From positions 41,955 to 105,954 of the forward strand of contig CAIRAW010000037.1 in NCBI GenBank assembly GCA_903876735.1: a stretch of 64,000 bases of DNA, given 5' to 3'. Shown piece by piece: positions 25,328 through 34,993 of this stretch. Origin of the DNA: an uncultured beta proteobacterium. Lineage in GTDB: Bacteria; Pseudomonadota; Gammaproteobacteria; Burkholderiales; Burkholderiaceae_C. The position numbers and the translations under genes are program-made. Numbering within the stretch: the stretch's first letter is position 1; every line of letters starts with the position of its first letter. The notes below the pieces were generated by a model. It ran no database searches. It saw only the letters and a list, made by a program, of their open reading frames with translations, and had not been told where the DNA came from.

Positions 25328-25891
25328 TCAGCCGCCCAGCTCAGAATGACGGTGGCAACTGACAAGGTGGTCATTCACCATACCTGAGGCTTGCATGAAG
25401 GCATAGCAAATGGTCGAGCCCACAAATTTGAAGCCGGCCTTCAGAAGCGCCTTGCTCATCGCATCGGACTGCGCGGTTCTTGCGGGAACCTCGGCCAAGG
25501 ATTGACGTGCATTTTGAAACGGCTTGCCGTCAACGAACTGCCAGAGGAAGCCGCTGAAGGTTTGACCGCTCGTCTGAAGTGAAAGGAATGCTTTTGCATT
25601 GGAGATGGCCGCGGCGACCTTCAAGCGGTTGCGGATGATGCCAGGATCAGCCAGCAGTTGGGCTACTTTTTTGTCGTCATAGCGCGCCATCTTTTCCGGG
25701 TCAAACTGATCGAAGGCGAGGCGGTAGTTTTCGCGCTTCTTCAGAACGGTGGACCAGGACAGGCCGGCTTGTGCCCCCTCCAGGATAAGAAGCTCGAACA
25801 AAGCCTGGTCGTTCCAGATCGGAACACCCCACTCGGTATCGTGATACGCGCGGTACAGCTCGAAGCCTTCGCACCAGGGACAGCGTTCCAT
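25328..25891 (-). CDS. tag: DNA-3-methyladenine glycosylase I
   Basis: Tag excises 3-methyladenine from alkylated DNA (base excision repair). The 187-residue protein starts MERCPWCE and has the family zinc-site residues: Cys4, His17 and the C-terminal NDHLVSCHRH, the same numbering as E. coli Tag at the N-terminus. Also visible are YHDTEWGVP, LEGAQAGLSWSTVLKKRE and FKFVGSTICYAFMQ. The start is ATG 25891, behind AGGAG and overlapping the stop of the upstream gene as TGATG; a TTG one codon earlier is less likely. This suggests coupling to the EAL gene. Confidence 0.93.
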   Translation of the reverse strand: MERCPWCEGFELYRAYHDTEWGVPIWNDQALFELLILEGAQAGLSWSTVLKKRENYRLAFDQFDPEKMARYDDKKVAQLLADPGIIRNRLKVAAAISNAKAFLSLQTSGQTFSGFLWQFVDGKPFQNARQSLAEVPARTAQSDAMSKALLKAGFKFVGSTICYAFMQASGMVNDHLVSCHRHSELGG

Positions 25892-28800
25892 CAAACTCCT
25901 TGTAGGCGTGCCGTCAAATCCGTACGTGAGCGCGATGGCGTAATCGCGCCCCGCACAAACTTCTCGAGTTTCTCGATCGGCAAGGGCAGGCTGAACAGAT
26001 TGCCCTGGTGGTTGTGGCAGCCCATGCCCACGAGGAAATCGCGCTGCGCCTCGGTTTCCACCCCTTCGGCGATCACCGCCAGCCCCATGCTGTCGGCCAG
26101 GGCGATGACCATCTTGGCAATGGCCGCATCGTCGGAGTCGATCAGTATGTTGCGCACAAATCCCTGGTCGATCTTGATCTGGTCCAGGGGCAGGCGCTTG
26201 AGGTAAGTCAGCGACGAATAGCCGGTTCCAAAGTCGTCCAGCGAAAAACCTAGCCCTGCGGCTTTGAGTTGGTTCATTTTCGCGATGACGTCTTCCACGT
26301 GGGTGACCAGCAGACTCTCGGTGAGTTCAAGCTTGAGTAAATTCGCCTTCGCGCCGGTAAGCTCAAGCAGCGCCAGCACCTGTTCCACAAAGTCATCCTG
26401 ATGAAACTGGCGCGCACTCACATTGACGGCGATTGTGAGGTGGGCCATATCAGCCTGCTCAGCCCAGCGTGCCAGTTGCGCGCAAGCGGTCTCCAGAACC
26501 CACTGGCCCATCGGCAGGATCAGTCCGGTTTCCTCTGCCAGTGAAATGAACTCCGCGGGCGATACCAGGCCACGTTCGGGGGTGTGCCAACGCAGCAGGG
26601 CTTCGACCCCGATGGTCTTGCCTTCGCGGCTCACCTGGGGCTGGTAATACAGCAAAAACTGCTTCTTCAGCAGCGCTTCGCGCAAGCCTGCCTCCAGCGC
26701 AACGCGTGCGCTCACCACGGTACGCATATCGGGGTCGAAGAAACGCAGCGTGTTGCGGCCAGCGGCCTTGGCCTGGTACAGGGCCAGTTCGGCCCGTTTT
26801 AAAGGATCAGCGCTGTCCTCCTGTTCGGCACCAAACAGGGTGACACCGATGCTGGCAGTGAGTCGGGCCCCTTCACTGCCGGCCGGATAGGGGTGGCCCA
26901 GCGCTGCCAGAATCTTCTCGCCCATTGCCGCAGCCTGGCGTCTGGCCTCCTTGGGGTCTGTGCCCGCATCGTCCAGCAAGACCACAAATTTGTCGCCGCC
27001 AAGGCGAGCCACCGTGTCGCCAGCGCCAACACAGGCACTGAGTCGTTTGGCGATCTTTTGCAGCCGCAGGTCGCCCTTCTCGTGACCATAGGTTTCGTTG
27101 AAGGTCTTGAAGTCATCCAGATCAACCAGAAACAGCGCGCCCTGGCGTGCCGGGGCCTCACCGGCATTGAGCGTCTGTTGCAGTTTGACAATCAGGAGCC
27201 GGCGGTTGGGCAGTCCGGTCAGCGGGTCAGAGAAGGCCAGATTCTGGATATGCTCTTCAGCTGCCTTGTCCAGACTGATGTCCCGGATCACCGCCAGCAT
27301 ACAGGTTTCACCATTGAGGGTAACCTGGTTGGCAGAAACCAGGGTGCTGATCAGCTTGTCGGTCTTCGTGATGAACTTGGTCTCAAGGTTTTCACAGTGG
27401 CCGTTCTCCTGGATGGCCTGAAGCAATGAGTGCTGGTCGTCCCCGTCCTGCCAGATGCCGATGTCCTGGGAAGTCTTGCCAATCACATCTTCCCGCGCTC
27501 TGCCAAACAGGTGCACGAAACCGTCGTTGACTTCGAGGTAGTGGCCGTCCGCCAGGCGCACGATAAAGACGGCGTCGGGACTGGTCCGAAACACCGTGCG
27601 GTAGAGCGCTTCGCTGTCGCGAAGTACCGTTGCCGCCTCGTTGCGCGCGGTGACGTCGCGCATCACCATCTGACTGGCCGGGAACCCGTTGTAAACAATC
27701 GGGATCGACTGAATTTCCACATCGATGACCGACCCATCGAACTTGAGAATCTTCTCTTCAAGCGCAGGCCGCATTTCCCGCTCGTGCATGCCTTGCTTCA
27801 TTCTCTCAAACGCGACTTTGCGCGAGTCCGGATGCAGCAGTTCGATGATGGAGCGGCCCAGCAGGTGATCTGCATACTGCGCCCCCATCATCTTGACGCA
27901 AGCAGGGTTGACGTAGACCAACTTGCTGCCGTCATGGACCGCGAGCGGCTCGGTCGACCATTCTGTCAGGGTGCGGTAACGCTGCTCGCTCTGACTCAAT
28001 CGTTCCTGCCGTTGGGCCAGAACGGCCAGTAGCCGATTGAAGCCGCGGATCCACTGACTTACTTCATCTTTCCCGGTCACGGGCAGCGGGTGCAATTCCT
28101 GACCTTCTTGGGCGAGCAGAGCCAGGGTTTTGGCGGTCGCTTGTAGCGGCGCGAGCAGGCGTCGCAGCATCCACCAGGTCAGGCCAGATGCCAGCAAAGA
28201 CAACAGGAGCGCTGCGATTCTGATGTGCCTCAACAGGCCGTGAACGGGTGCAAAAGCATCCTCTGTTGGCAGCGCGACGGTGACGTTCCAGCCTGCAACC
28301 GGAACATTTTTGCGTCCCACCAACACCTCGACGCCCTTGGGGTTGACGAAAACGCTGCTCCCTTCAATACCACTGAGTCGCCTATCCAGGGCCGGATCTT
28401 TGCCGGGCTCAGGCAGCATTTCCATGATGCGGCTTTTATCGGACGCTGTAACGATCAGCCGGTACTGCGGTGCGATCAGCAAGAAGTTTCCCTTCAGTCC
28501 GTACTGGCCCTTGCTGATCACGTCCAGAAAGTTGGGCAGTGTCAGGTCGGTCAGCCCGACCAGCGCGCCGATGACCTGACCCTGGGCGTTGCGAATCGGC
28601 GCCGCCATGGCCAGGAAGGGGGTTTGCTCCTTTTTTCCCAAAATCGGGCGCCCAATCGAGGCTCTGCCCTCTTTCAAGGCCGCGATCATGTAATCACGGT
28701 CCGCCACACTGACGCCCAGTCGCTCATTTTTCAGCGGCATGGCGGCTCGCACAACAGCATCGGCACCCGCGATCAGGGTCCCGCCGTTGAACAGGCTTTG

Positions 28801-28992
28801 AAAGTTTGGGCGCTCGGCCAGCACAGCCTGCAGCTTGGCGGGGCTGGACATCGTTTCTGCCGTCAATGACATGGCCACTCGTTCCAAAGCCTTCAGCCGC
28901 TCGTCCAGCGCCTGATCGATCTGCGAGGCCAGCAAGGAGGCGATCGTTTGCTGATGTGCACTCAGCTGCTTTTCCATATCACGGTGCAACAC
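25891..28992 (-). CDS. CACHE-PAS-PAS-GGDEF-EAL cyclic-di-GMP phosphodiesterase, N-terminus damaged
   Basis: The 1033-residue frame encodes a periplasmic dCACHE sensor (RDYMIAALKEGRASIGRPI region), one transmembrane helix (about 235-255), a HAMP-like linker, two PAS domains (about 330-450 and 460-580) and a GGDEF domain. The GGDEF motif reads GGDKF (residues 665-669). A complete EAL domain follows: EALLRW, ELTES, LDDFGTGYSS, KID and AEGVE. The EAL set predicts c-di-GMP hydrolysis; the E-to-K change predicts a weak or inactive cyclase, possibly regulatory. The GTG start at 28992 leaves only part of the first transmembrane helix (VLHRDMEKQL). The missing anchor lies upstream in another frame. 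Confidence 0.85.
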   Translation of the reverse strand: MLHRDMEKQLSAHQQTIASLLASQIDQALDERLKALERVAMSLTAETMSSPAKLQAVLAERPNFQSLFNGGTLIAGADAVVRAAMPLKNERLGVSVADRDYMIAALKEGRASIGRPILGKKEQTPFLAMAAPIRNAQGQVIGALVGLTDLTLPNFLDVISKGQYGLKGNFLLIAPQYRLIVTASDKSRIMEMLPEPGKDPALDRRLSGIEGSSVFVNPKGVEVLVGRKNVPVAGWNVTVALPTEDAFAPVHGLLRHIRIAALLLSLLASGLTWWMLRRLLAPLQATAKTLALLAQEGQELHPLPVTGKDEVSQWIRGFNRLLAVLAQRQERLSQSEQRYRTLTEWSTEPLAVHDGSKLVYVNPACVKMMGAQYADHLLGRSIIELLHPDSRKVAFERMKQGMHEREMRPALEEKILKFDGSVIDVEIQSIPIVYNGFPASQMVMRDVTARNEAATVLRDSEALYRTVFRTSPDAVFIVRLADGHYLEVNDGFVHLFGRAREDVIGKTSQDIGIWQDGDDQHSLLQAIQENGHCENLETKFITKTDKLISTLVSANQVTLNGETCMLAVIRDISLDKAAEEHIQNLAFSDPLTGLPNRRLLIVKLQQTLNAGEAPARQGALFLVDLDDFKTFNETYGHEKGDLRLQKIAKRLSACVGAGDTVARLGGDKFVVLLDDAGTDPKEARRQAAAMGEKILAALGHPYPAGSEGARLTASIGVTLFGAEQEDSADPLKRAELALYQAKAAGRNTLRFFDPDMRTVVSARVALEAGLREALLKKQFLLYYQPQVSREGKTIGVEALLRWHTPERGLVSPAEFISLAEETGLILPMGQWVLETACAQLARWAEQADMAHLTIAVNVSARQFHQDDFVEQVLALLELTGAKANLLKLELTESLLVTHVEDVIAKMNQLKAAGLGFSLDDFGTGYSSLTYLKRLPLDQIKIDQGFVRNILIDSDDAAIAKMVIALADSMGLAVIAEGVETEAQRDFLVGMGCHNHQGNLFSLPLPIEKLEKFVRGAITPSRSRTDLTARLQGV

Positions 28993-28996
28993 ACCG

Positions 28997-29068
28997 CTAG
29001 CGTAAAACGCCAGTGACCAGAAAGATGCCCAGGGTGAAGAGCGTTAACCGTGTTTTGAGTGTGTGCAA
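28997..29068 (-). pseudogene. Out-of-frame N-terminal membrane segment of the EAL protein
   Basis: In the next frame, from TTG 29068, the DNA reads LHTLKTRLTLFTLGIFLV and stops at a TAG (28997-28999). The frame of the main gene, read upstream of its GTG, gives WSLAFYASGVLHRDM. Joined, these make the usual first transmembrane helix of CACHE-GGDEF proteins of this group. The join region CTGGTCACTGG suggests loss of a few bases between two TGGTCA copies. I read this as a frameshift that disconnected the anchor, or as a sequencing error. The rest of the 28993-29240 gap holds no recognisable gene. Confidence 0.6.
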
Positions 29069-29240
29069 TTGAAAAGTCTCGAAACCTGTTTGTATTTATT
29101 GAGGGCGGTTGCTGTCGATCATCCGGTTTGGCGCCCTTACGCCAATGGGACAACAGCGATGCGCAGCATTCAAGCGTTTCCCGGCCGCCTGCGGCGGATT
29201 CTAGGGCCTGCCTGTGTTTCGTGCTGAAGCGTGCTTCAAT

Positions 29241-30761
29241 TCACAACAGCGCAGTGGCGGACGAACGATTGACCATGTCGGTTTGTTCCTGCGCATCCAG
29301 TGGCTCGAGTGCGCGCATTTGCCGCTCCAGTACTGGCAGCGTCGCCTCCGAGGCGTCATGCCCCTGTGCCTGGCGCGCCTGAATGCGCTCTTGTAGTTGC
29401 CCGGGAGTCGCTTCTGGCGCCAGGATGCCAAAGCGCAGCCCCAGGCCTGTGGCCAAGGCGCGAAAGGCGTCGCGCTGGGCCCGTTTGAGGAAGGTGGCGT
29501 CGACAATCACCGACCAGCCAGCGCGCAGCAGCAGCGCCGCCAGAGCGTGCAGTCGGGCGTAGGTTCGTACCTGTGCATCGGCGTCGTAGATGCCGCCACC
29601 TGCCGGCGAGCCGCTGGGCGCGGTGCTGGCCAGTCCGAACAAACGCTTGCGTTCGACGTCCGAGCGCAGGCGCAGGGTGGATGCTTGTGGATCGCTTTGC
29701 AGCAGTTGACTGCTCGCCACGGTCTTGCCGCAGCCCGACAGGCCATGCGTGATCAGCAGCTGTGGCGCTGGCGCTGCCGCCAAGCGCTCGGCCAGTGCCA
29801 GATAGTCCAGCGTCTCGCTGCTGCCGCCACCGTTTTGCCCAACCCGGATCAGGGCCACCTTGGCACGAACCAGCGCGCGGTAGACCGCGTAAAAGCGAAG
29901 CAAGGCGGCGGCCTCGTAGTCGCCGCTGCGGCTGAAGACCTCGTTGACAAACCAGTTGGCCAGACCGCTCTGCCGGTGCGCCAGCAGATCGACATAGGTG
30001 AAAGCGATGTCGCTGGCAACGTCGATCCAGCGCAGGTCTTCGTTGAATTCAATGCAGTCGAACAGGCGCACGCGCCCATCGATCAGCACCAGATTGCCCA
30101 GATGCAGGTCGCCGTGGCATTCACGCACCTGGCCGGCCTGCTTGCGGGCCTGCAGGGTTGGCGCGAGTTGTTTATGCTGCGTCTCGGTCCAGGCACGCAG
30201 CGCAGCGAGCCGCTGCGTCAGCCCGGCTAGCGCAGCGTTCTGCTGCAACTCGTCAAAATTTTCCAGAGCGGCGCTCAGGATGGCGTCGGGCGATCCGAAG
30301 CGTGTTGCCGGCGCGGCCACGGCTGCGGCCTGGTGAAAGGTGGTCAGCGTATCGGCCAGATCGGACAGGTGGGCCGCTTGCAAGGCACCACGGGCGCAGA
30401 CGCGGTCAAGTCGTCCGGCTTCGTCGAAGCAGCGCATCTTGACGGTGTATTCGATGGGATCGCCTGGGCCATCGAGAAACGGGGCCTGCGGCGTGCCTGT
30501 GATGCGCACCAGGTTCAGGTAGATGTCGGGCGCGTAGCGTTGGTTCAGGCGCAACTCGTCCTGGCAACTGGTCTTGCGCTGCGCCAGCGTGCTGAAGTCC
30601 AGAAAAGGCAGGCGCACCGGTTTCTTGATCTTGTAGGCGAAATCACCTGCCAGCAGAACCCAGGAGATATGGGTCTGGATCAGTTCGACCCGGGAGACCG
30701 GGTGCGCATAGCACGCCGGAGCCAGTAGCGCCTGGATCAGCGGGGGCAGGGCGGAGTCCAT
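29241..30761 (-). CDS. Aminoglycoside phosphotransferase-like plus P-loop kinase fusion
   Basis: A 506-residue two-domain protein. The N-terminal part (about 1-320) has the APH/ChoK kinase fold: YKIKKPVRLPFLDF near residue 45 holds the ATP Lys, HGDLHLGNLVLIDG holds the catalytic Asp and Asn, and FDCIEF follows. The C-terminal part (about 330-506) is a nucleoside/polynucleotide-kinase-like P-loop domain with GLSGCGKT and VDATFLKR. Close homologues are annotated as a bifunctional APH/ATP-binding protein of unknown substrate. The start ATG 30761 avoids 16 non-homologous residues. Antibiotic resistance should not be assumed. Confidence 0.82.
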   Translation of the reverse strand: MDSALPPLIQALLAPACYAHPVSRVELIQTHISWVLLAGDFAYKIKKPVRLPFLDFSTLAQRKTSCQDELRLNQRYAPDIYLNLVRITGTPQAPFLDGPGDPIEYTVKMRCFDEAGRLDRVCARGALQAAHLSDLADTLTTFHQAAAVAAPATRFGSPDAILSAALENFDELQQNAALAGLTQRLAALRAWTETQHKQLAPTLQARKQAGQVRECHGDLHLGNLVLIDGRVRLFDCIEFNEDLRWIDVASDIAFTYVDLLAHRQSGLANWFVNEVFSRSGDYEAAALLRFYAVYRALVRAKVALIRVGQNGGGSSETLDYLALAERLAAAPAPQLLITHGLSGCGKTVASSQLLQSDPQASTLRLRSDVERKRLFGLASTAPSGSPAGGGIYDADAQVRTYARLHALAALLLRAGWSVIVDATFLKRAQRDAFRALATGLGLRFGILAPEATPGQLQERIQARQAQGHDASEATLPVLERQMRALEPLDAQEQTDMVNRSSATALL

Positions 30762-30800
30762 GGGTGCATGATGCCAGAGACGCGGACCCGGCTGCATGAC

Positions 30801-30827
30801 AAAAAACAAGCCCGGCGCTGTCCGGGC
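30801..30827 (-). terminator. Intrinsic terminator of the OYE gene
   Basis: On the minus strand GCCCGG (30827-30822), a 6-nt loop and CCGGGC (30815-30810) are followed by TTG and a T6 run, 12 nt after the stop of the gene at 30839. It also separates that gene from the kinase fusion. Confidence 0.8.
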
Positions 30828-30838
30828 CTGGATGGTGC

Positions 30839-31936
30839 TTAGAACAGCGTGCCGAGCGAAGAGGGCGAAAAGTCAAGCAGTTGGTCGTGCAGTCCGTCGC
30901 GAATCTTTTGCACCCAGTACGGATCGTTGATCAGCGCGCGCCCGACGGCCACCAGATCGAAGTCACCGCGGTCAAGGCGGCGCAGCAGTTCGTCCAGCGA
31001 CGCGGGCTTGGACGATTCGCCGCCAAATGAGGCAATGAACTCGCCGCTCAGTCCGACCGAACCGACCGTGATGGTGGGCTTGCCAGTGAGCTTCTTGGCC
31101 CAGCCCGCAAAGTTCAGGTCCGAGCCTTCAAATTCAGGCTCCCAAAAACGACGCTGCGAGCAGTGGAAGATGTCGGCGCCGGCGTCGGCCAGCGGGCGCA
31201 ACCAGGCTTCCATTTCCTGCGGTGTTGTGGCCAGGCGTGCTGCGAAATCCTGCTGCTTCCATTGCGACAGACGGATGATGACCGGGTAGTCGGGTCCAAC
31301 CTCGGCGCGTACGGCGCGCAGGATCTCGGCGGCGAAGCGGCCGCGCTCGGGCAGCGTGGCGCCGCCATAGTTGTCCGTGCGCTGGTTCGTGCCGTCCCAG
31401 AAAAACTGGTCAATCAGGTAGCCATGGGCGCCGTGCAATTCGACGGAGTCAAAGCCCAGTTTCTTGGCGTCTCCTGCAGCGCGGGCAAAAGCGGCAATGG
31501 TGTCGGCCACGGCGGCGTCGCTCATGGGTTCGCCAAATTGTTTGCCGGGCGAGGACAGGCCCGACGGACTATCAACCGGGCCGGGTGCCACCCACTTGGA
31601 GCGCGGGTTGCGCGCCGCGCCCACATGCCAGAGTTGCGGCGCCATGATGCCGCCGGCCGCATGCACGCCGTCGATCACCTGTTTCCAGGCTGCCAGCGCC
31701 TCGCCACCCCAGAAATGCGGCACGTTCTGATCATTGGCAGCCGACGGGCGATTGACCACGGTCCCTTCGGAAATGATCAGTCCGACCGAGGTTGCGCGGC
31801 GCTTGTAATACTCGGTCACCTCCGGCGTCGGCACGCCATTGGGCGAGAACGAGCGCGTCATGGGCGCCATCACGATGCGGTTGGGCAGCTTGAGGCTCTT
31901 GAATTGAAAGGGGCTGAAAAGGGAATCCAATGACAT
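30839..31936 (-). CDS. NADH:flavin oxidoreductase, Old Yellow Enzyme family
   Basis: A 365-residue FMN-dependent ene-reductase of the OYE/NemA type, which reduces activated C=C bonds, nitroesters or quinones with NAD(P)H. The TIM-barrel shows NRIVMAPMTRS at the N-terminus, LWHVGA, the substrate-binding HGAHGYLIDQFF (about residues 169-180), the NYGG region and the FMN-phosphate site VGRALINDP (about 330-338). There are no extra C-terminal FeS or FAD domains, so it is the short form. The physiological substrate is unknown. It is monocistronic, ending in a strong hairpin. Confidence 0.9.
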   Translation of the reverse strand: MSLDSLFSPFQFKSLKLPNRIVMAPMTRSFSPNGVPTPEVTEYYKRRATSVGLIISEGTVVNRPSAANDQNVPHFWGGEALAAWKQVIDGVHAAGGIMAPQLWHVGAARNPRSKWVAPGPVDSPSGLSSPGKQFGEPMSDAAVADTIAAFARAAGDAKKLGFDSVELHGAHGYLIDQFFWDGTNQRTDNYGGATLPERGRFAAEILRAVRAEVGPDYPVIIRLSQWKQQDFAARLATTPQEMEAWLRPLADAGADIFHCSQRRFWEPEFEGSDLNFAGWAKKLTGKPTITVGSVGLSGEFIASFGGESSKPASLDELLRRLDRGDFDLVAVGRALINDPYWVQKIRDGLHDQLLDFSPSSLGTLF

Positions 31937-32057
31937 CGTTTGTCCTTTGAGGGGTGTTGATTCTCATTGTAGGGGGGAGCCCCCGCGGGCGTGCGTCGCG
32001 GGTTTTACAATGAATTTCCCGGTCCTCGTTCCGGGGAGTCTTTGACAAGGATGGTGG

Positions 32058-33155
32058 ATGGATCAGCTTGAATGTGTCGTCATCGGCGCCGGTGTGGTCG
32101 GTCTGGCGGTGGCGCGCGCGCTGGCGCTTGCGGGTCAGGAGGTCATGGTGCTGGAGGCGGCGCCGGCTATCGGTACCGGTATCAGTTCGCGCAACAGCGA
32201 GGTGATCCATGCTGGCATCTACTACGCGCCGGGCTCGCTCAAGGCCGCCCTGTGCGTGCAGGGTCGTGGCCTGCTGTACGACTATTGCGCAGCACGCGGC
32301 ATCGGCTTTCGGCGCTGCGGCAAGTTGCTGGTGGCAACGCATGAGACGCAGTTGCCACAGTTGCAGGGCATCCTGGCGCAGGCGGCGCGCAATGACGTGG
32401 ACGATCTGGAACTGCTGAGCGCCGCGCAAGCCCGGGCCATGGAGCCGCACCTGCACTGCCTGGCGGCGATCCACTCGCCGAGCACCGGCATTGTGGACAG
32501 CCATGGCCTGATGCTGGCGCTGCAGGCGGATATCGAGCATGCGGGTGGCATGGTGGTGCTCAATTCAGCGCTGGCGCGCGCCGTCTGCTCGGATGCGGGA
32601 ATTGACTTGCAAATGGTAGATGGCACCGAACTGCGCGCCAAGCGGGTGGTCAACGCCGCGGGTCTGCAGGCGCCCGGGCTGGCACGCCGCTTCCAGGGGC
32701 TGGACGCGCGCTGGGTGCCGCAGGCTTATTTCGCCAAGGGCAATTACTTCACGCTGTCGGGCCGCGCGCCGTTTGAACGCCTGATTTACCCGGTTCCGCA
32801 GGCGGCCGGTCTGGGCGTGCACCTGACGCTTGATCTGGGCGGGCAGGCCAAGTTCGGACCGGACGTGCAGTGGGTTGACTCAGCGGATGATCTGACGGTC
32901 GATGTGCAGCGCGGCGACGCCTTTTATGCCGAGGTGCGCAAGTACTGGCCCGCTCTGCCCGACGGGGCGTTGATTCCGGGTTATGCCGGCATCCGCCCCA
33001 AGATTCATGCGCCCGGGCAGCCGGCCTGCGACTTTTTGATCCAGGGGCCGCGCGCGCACGGCGTACCGGGCCTGGTCAACCTGTTTGGCATCGAGTCGCC
33101 CGGACTGACCAGCAGCCTGGCCATTGCCGAACACGTGCTCACACTGTTTTCTTGA
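32058..33155 (+). CDS. lhgO: FAD-dependent oxidoreductase, L-2-hydroxyglutarate oxidase-like
   Basis: This 365-residue DAO-family flavoprotein has the N-terminal dinucleotide motif [17 protein letters not shown] (about residues 7-23). [14 protein letters not shown] (about 43-56) is diagnostic for the L2HGDH/LhgO group. [13 protein letters not shown] and the C-terminal [15 protein letters not shown] close the FAD site. The group oxidises L-2-hydroxyglutarate to 2-oxoglutarate, passing electrons to quinone. Glycine/sarcosine-oxidase-like activity cannot be excluded. It is convergent with pyrD; the two coding regions overlap by 17 bp at their 3' ends. Confidence 0.8.
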   Translation: MDQLECVVIGAGVVGLAVARALALAGQEVMVLEAAPAIGTGISSRNSEVIHAGIYYAPGSLKAALCVQGRGLLYDYCAARGIGFRRCGKLLVATHETQLPQLQGILAQAARNDVDDLELLSAAQARAMEPHLHCLAAIHSPSTGIVDSHGLMLALQADIEHAGGMVVLNSALARAVCSDAGIDLQMVDGTELRAKRVVNAAGLQAPGLARRFQGLDARWVPQAYFAKGNYFTLSGRAPFERLIYPVPQAAGLGVHLTLDLGGQAKFGPDVQWVDSADDLTVDVQRGDAFYAEVRKYWPALPDGALIPGYAGIRPKIHAPGQPACDFLIQGPRAHGVPGLVNLFGIESPGLTSSLAIAEHVLTLFS

Positions 33156-34227
33156 TCAGGGCAGCGGCCTGGCGCACGAGGTCCGGGCCCTGGTAGATCA
33201 GACCGGTGTAGATCTGCACCACGTCGGCGCCCGCCCTGATCTTGCTCACGGCATCTTCGGCGCTCATGATGCCGCCGACGCCGATGATGGGAAAGCTCTG
33301 GCCCAGCGCGGCGCGCAGTTGCGCAATCACGCGGTTGCTTGGCAGAAGTACTGGCGCGCCCGACAGGCCGCCGGCTTGCTCGGCGTGCGCCTGACCCTTG
33401 ACGGCCTCGCGCGCCAGCGTGGTGTTGGTGGCGATCACGCCGTCCATGCCGTGGCGTTTCAAGGTGGCCGCAATCGCCTGCACCTGCGACGCGTCCAGGT
33501 CGGGCGCGATCTTGACGAAGATCGGGACGCGCCGTGCTGGATGCCCGCTCGCTGCGGCCTTGCTGGCCAGTTCTTCGCGTCGATCTGCCAGCGCGCCGAG
33601 CAGACCATCGAGCGCTGCGTCGCTTTGCAGGGACCGCAGGTTCTGCGTGTTGGGGCTGGAGATGTTGACCGCGACGTAATCGGCGTAGGGGTAAACGCCA
33701 TCCAGACAGGCCAGGTAGTCATCGGTGGCGCGCTCGATCGGCGTGGCGGCGTTCTTGCCGATGTTCAGGCCCAGCAGCATGGGCCGCGCTGACCGGGACC
33801 CTGTTTGCTGGCGCTGGCGGTACAACGCCGAGCGCTGCACGTTGGCAATGAAGGCCGACAGTCCCTCGTTGTTGAAACCGAGCCGGTTGATCAGGGCCTT
33901 GGCAACTGGCAGGCGAAAGATGCGGGGCTTTGGGTTGCCGCCTTGCGCCAACGGTGTCACGGTGCCGACCTCAACAAAGCCGAAACCCATGGCGCCCAGG
34001 CCGTCGATGCAGCGTGCGTTCTTGTCGAGACCGGCGGCCAGGCCAACCCGGTTCGGGAAACGCAGCCCGGCCAGCTCAATCGGGTCTTCAATGCGCGCGG
34101 CGCCATAAGCCCATTGCAGTGGCGTACCCTGGGTTCCGGCCAGGGCCTGCAGGGTCAGCTCGTGGGCGACTTCCGGGTCCAGGCTGAACAAAAATCGGCG
34201 GGTGAGGGCGTAGGGCACGAGAGACAT
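33139..34227 (-). CDS. pyrD: Dihydroorotate dehydrogenase (quinone), class 2
   Basis: PyrD is the membrane-associated flavoenzyme that oxidises dihydroorotate to orotate in pyrimidine synthesis, using the quinone pool. The 362-residue protein has the class 2 N-terminal amphipathic extension ([20 protein letters not shown]) that docks on the membrane. FMN-barrel signatures include [29 protein letters not shown], the catalytic Ser segment [12 protein letters not shown] and the C-terminal GVGGI and [10 protein letters not shown]. The 3' end overlaps lhgO by 17 bp on the opposite strand. It is divergent from rpiA. Confidence 0.95.
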   Translation of the reverse strand: MSLVPYALTRRFLFSLDPEVAHELTLQALAGTQGTPLQWAYGAARIEDPIELAGLRFPNRVGLAAGLDKNARCIDGLGAMGFGFVEVGTVTPLAQGGNPKPRIFRLPVAKALINRLGFNNEGLSAFIANVQRSALYRQRQQTGSRSARPMLLGLNIGKNAATPIERATDDYLACLDGVYPYADYVAVNISSPNTQNLRSLQSDAALDGLLGALADRREELASKAAASGHPARRVPIFVKIAPDLDASQVQAIAATLKRHGMDGVIATNTTLAREAVKGQAHAEQAGGLSGAPVLLPSNRVIAQLRAALGQSFPIIGVGGIMSAEDAVSKIRAGADVVQIYTGLIYQGPDLVRQAAALIKKTV

Positions 34228-34276
34228 TGGATAATCTTCCTGATAAACATTTTTCTAACTTCAGTGATTTTCCCAG

Positions 34277-34993
34277 ATGACCAAGCCAAGCGCCCAAACC
34301 AAGCCTGCTCTGTCCCAGGACGAACTCAAAACCCTGGTCGGCCAGGCCGCGCTGCGCTTTGTTGTGCCGGGCCAGATCATTGGTGTCGGCAGTGGCTCCA
34401 CCGTCAACAAGTTCATCGATGCGCTGGCCAGCATGAAGGACCAGATCAAGGGCGTCGTGTCCGCTTCCCAGGCCAGCACCGCGCGCCTGCGCGCGATCGG
34501 CATTCCGGTTTTTGACGCCAACGAGGTCGAGGAACTGGCGGTTTACATCGACGGTGCCGACGAGATCGATCAGCGCGGCAACATGATCAAGGGCGGCGGC
34601 GCGGCGCTGACGCGCGAGAAGATCGTGTCAGCACAGTCGCGCCAGTTTGTCTGCATCGTGGACGAATCAAAACTGGTGCAGACGCTGGGCCGGTTTCCAG
34701 TGCCGGTTGAGGTTATCCCGATGGCGGTGCAGCGCCTGGTGCGCCAATTTGCTGCCATCGGTGGTCGCGCCCAGGTGCGCATCAAGGCGGGCAGCACAGG
34801 GCAGGAACCGCTGGTGACCGACAACGGTCAGGTGCTGCTCGATGTGAGCGGCTTGCAGATCAGTGATCCGCTGGCGTTTGAGGCACAGGTGAGCCAGTGG
34901 CCGGGCGTGGTGACGGTCGGCGTTTTTGCCTTTCAGAAGGCGCAAGTCTGCCTGCTGGCGACGGCCGATGGCGTCAAGACGCTGACGTTCTGA
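34277..34993 (+). CDS. rpiA: Ribose-5-phosphate isomerase A
   Basis: RpiA interconverts ribose 5-phosphate and ribulose 5-phosphate (pentose phosphate pathway). The 238-residue protein shows the phosphate loop IGVGSGSTVNKFIDAL (about residues 35-50), the catalytic segment YIDGADEID (about 91-99), and IKGGGAALTREKI (about 104-116). The length is slightly above E. coli RpiA (219). The stop codon directly abuts the end of the convergent glutaredoxin gene (34993/34994), leaving no room for a terminator. Confidence 0.95.
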   Translation: MTKPSAQTKPALSQDELKTLVGQAALRFVVPGQIIGVGSGSTVNKFIDALASMKDQIKGVVSASQASTARLRAIGIPVFDANEVEELAVYIDGADEIDQRGNMIKGGGAALTREKIVSAQSRQFVCIVDESKLVQTLGRFPVPVEVIPMAVQRLVRQFAAIGGRAQVRIKAGSTGQEPLVTDNGQVLLDVSGLQISDPLAFEAQVSQWPGVVTVGVFAFQKAQVCLLATADGVKTLTF

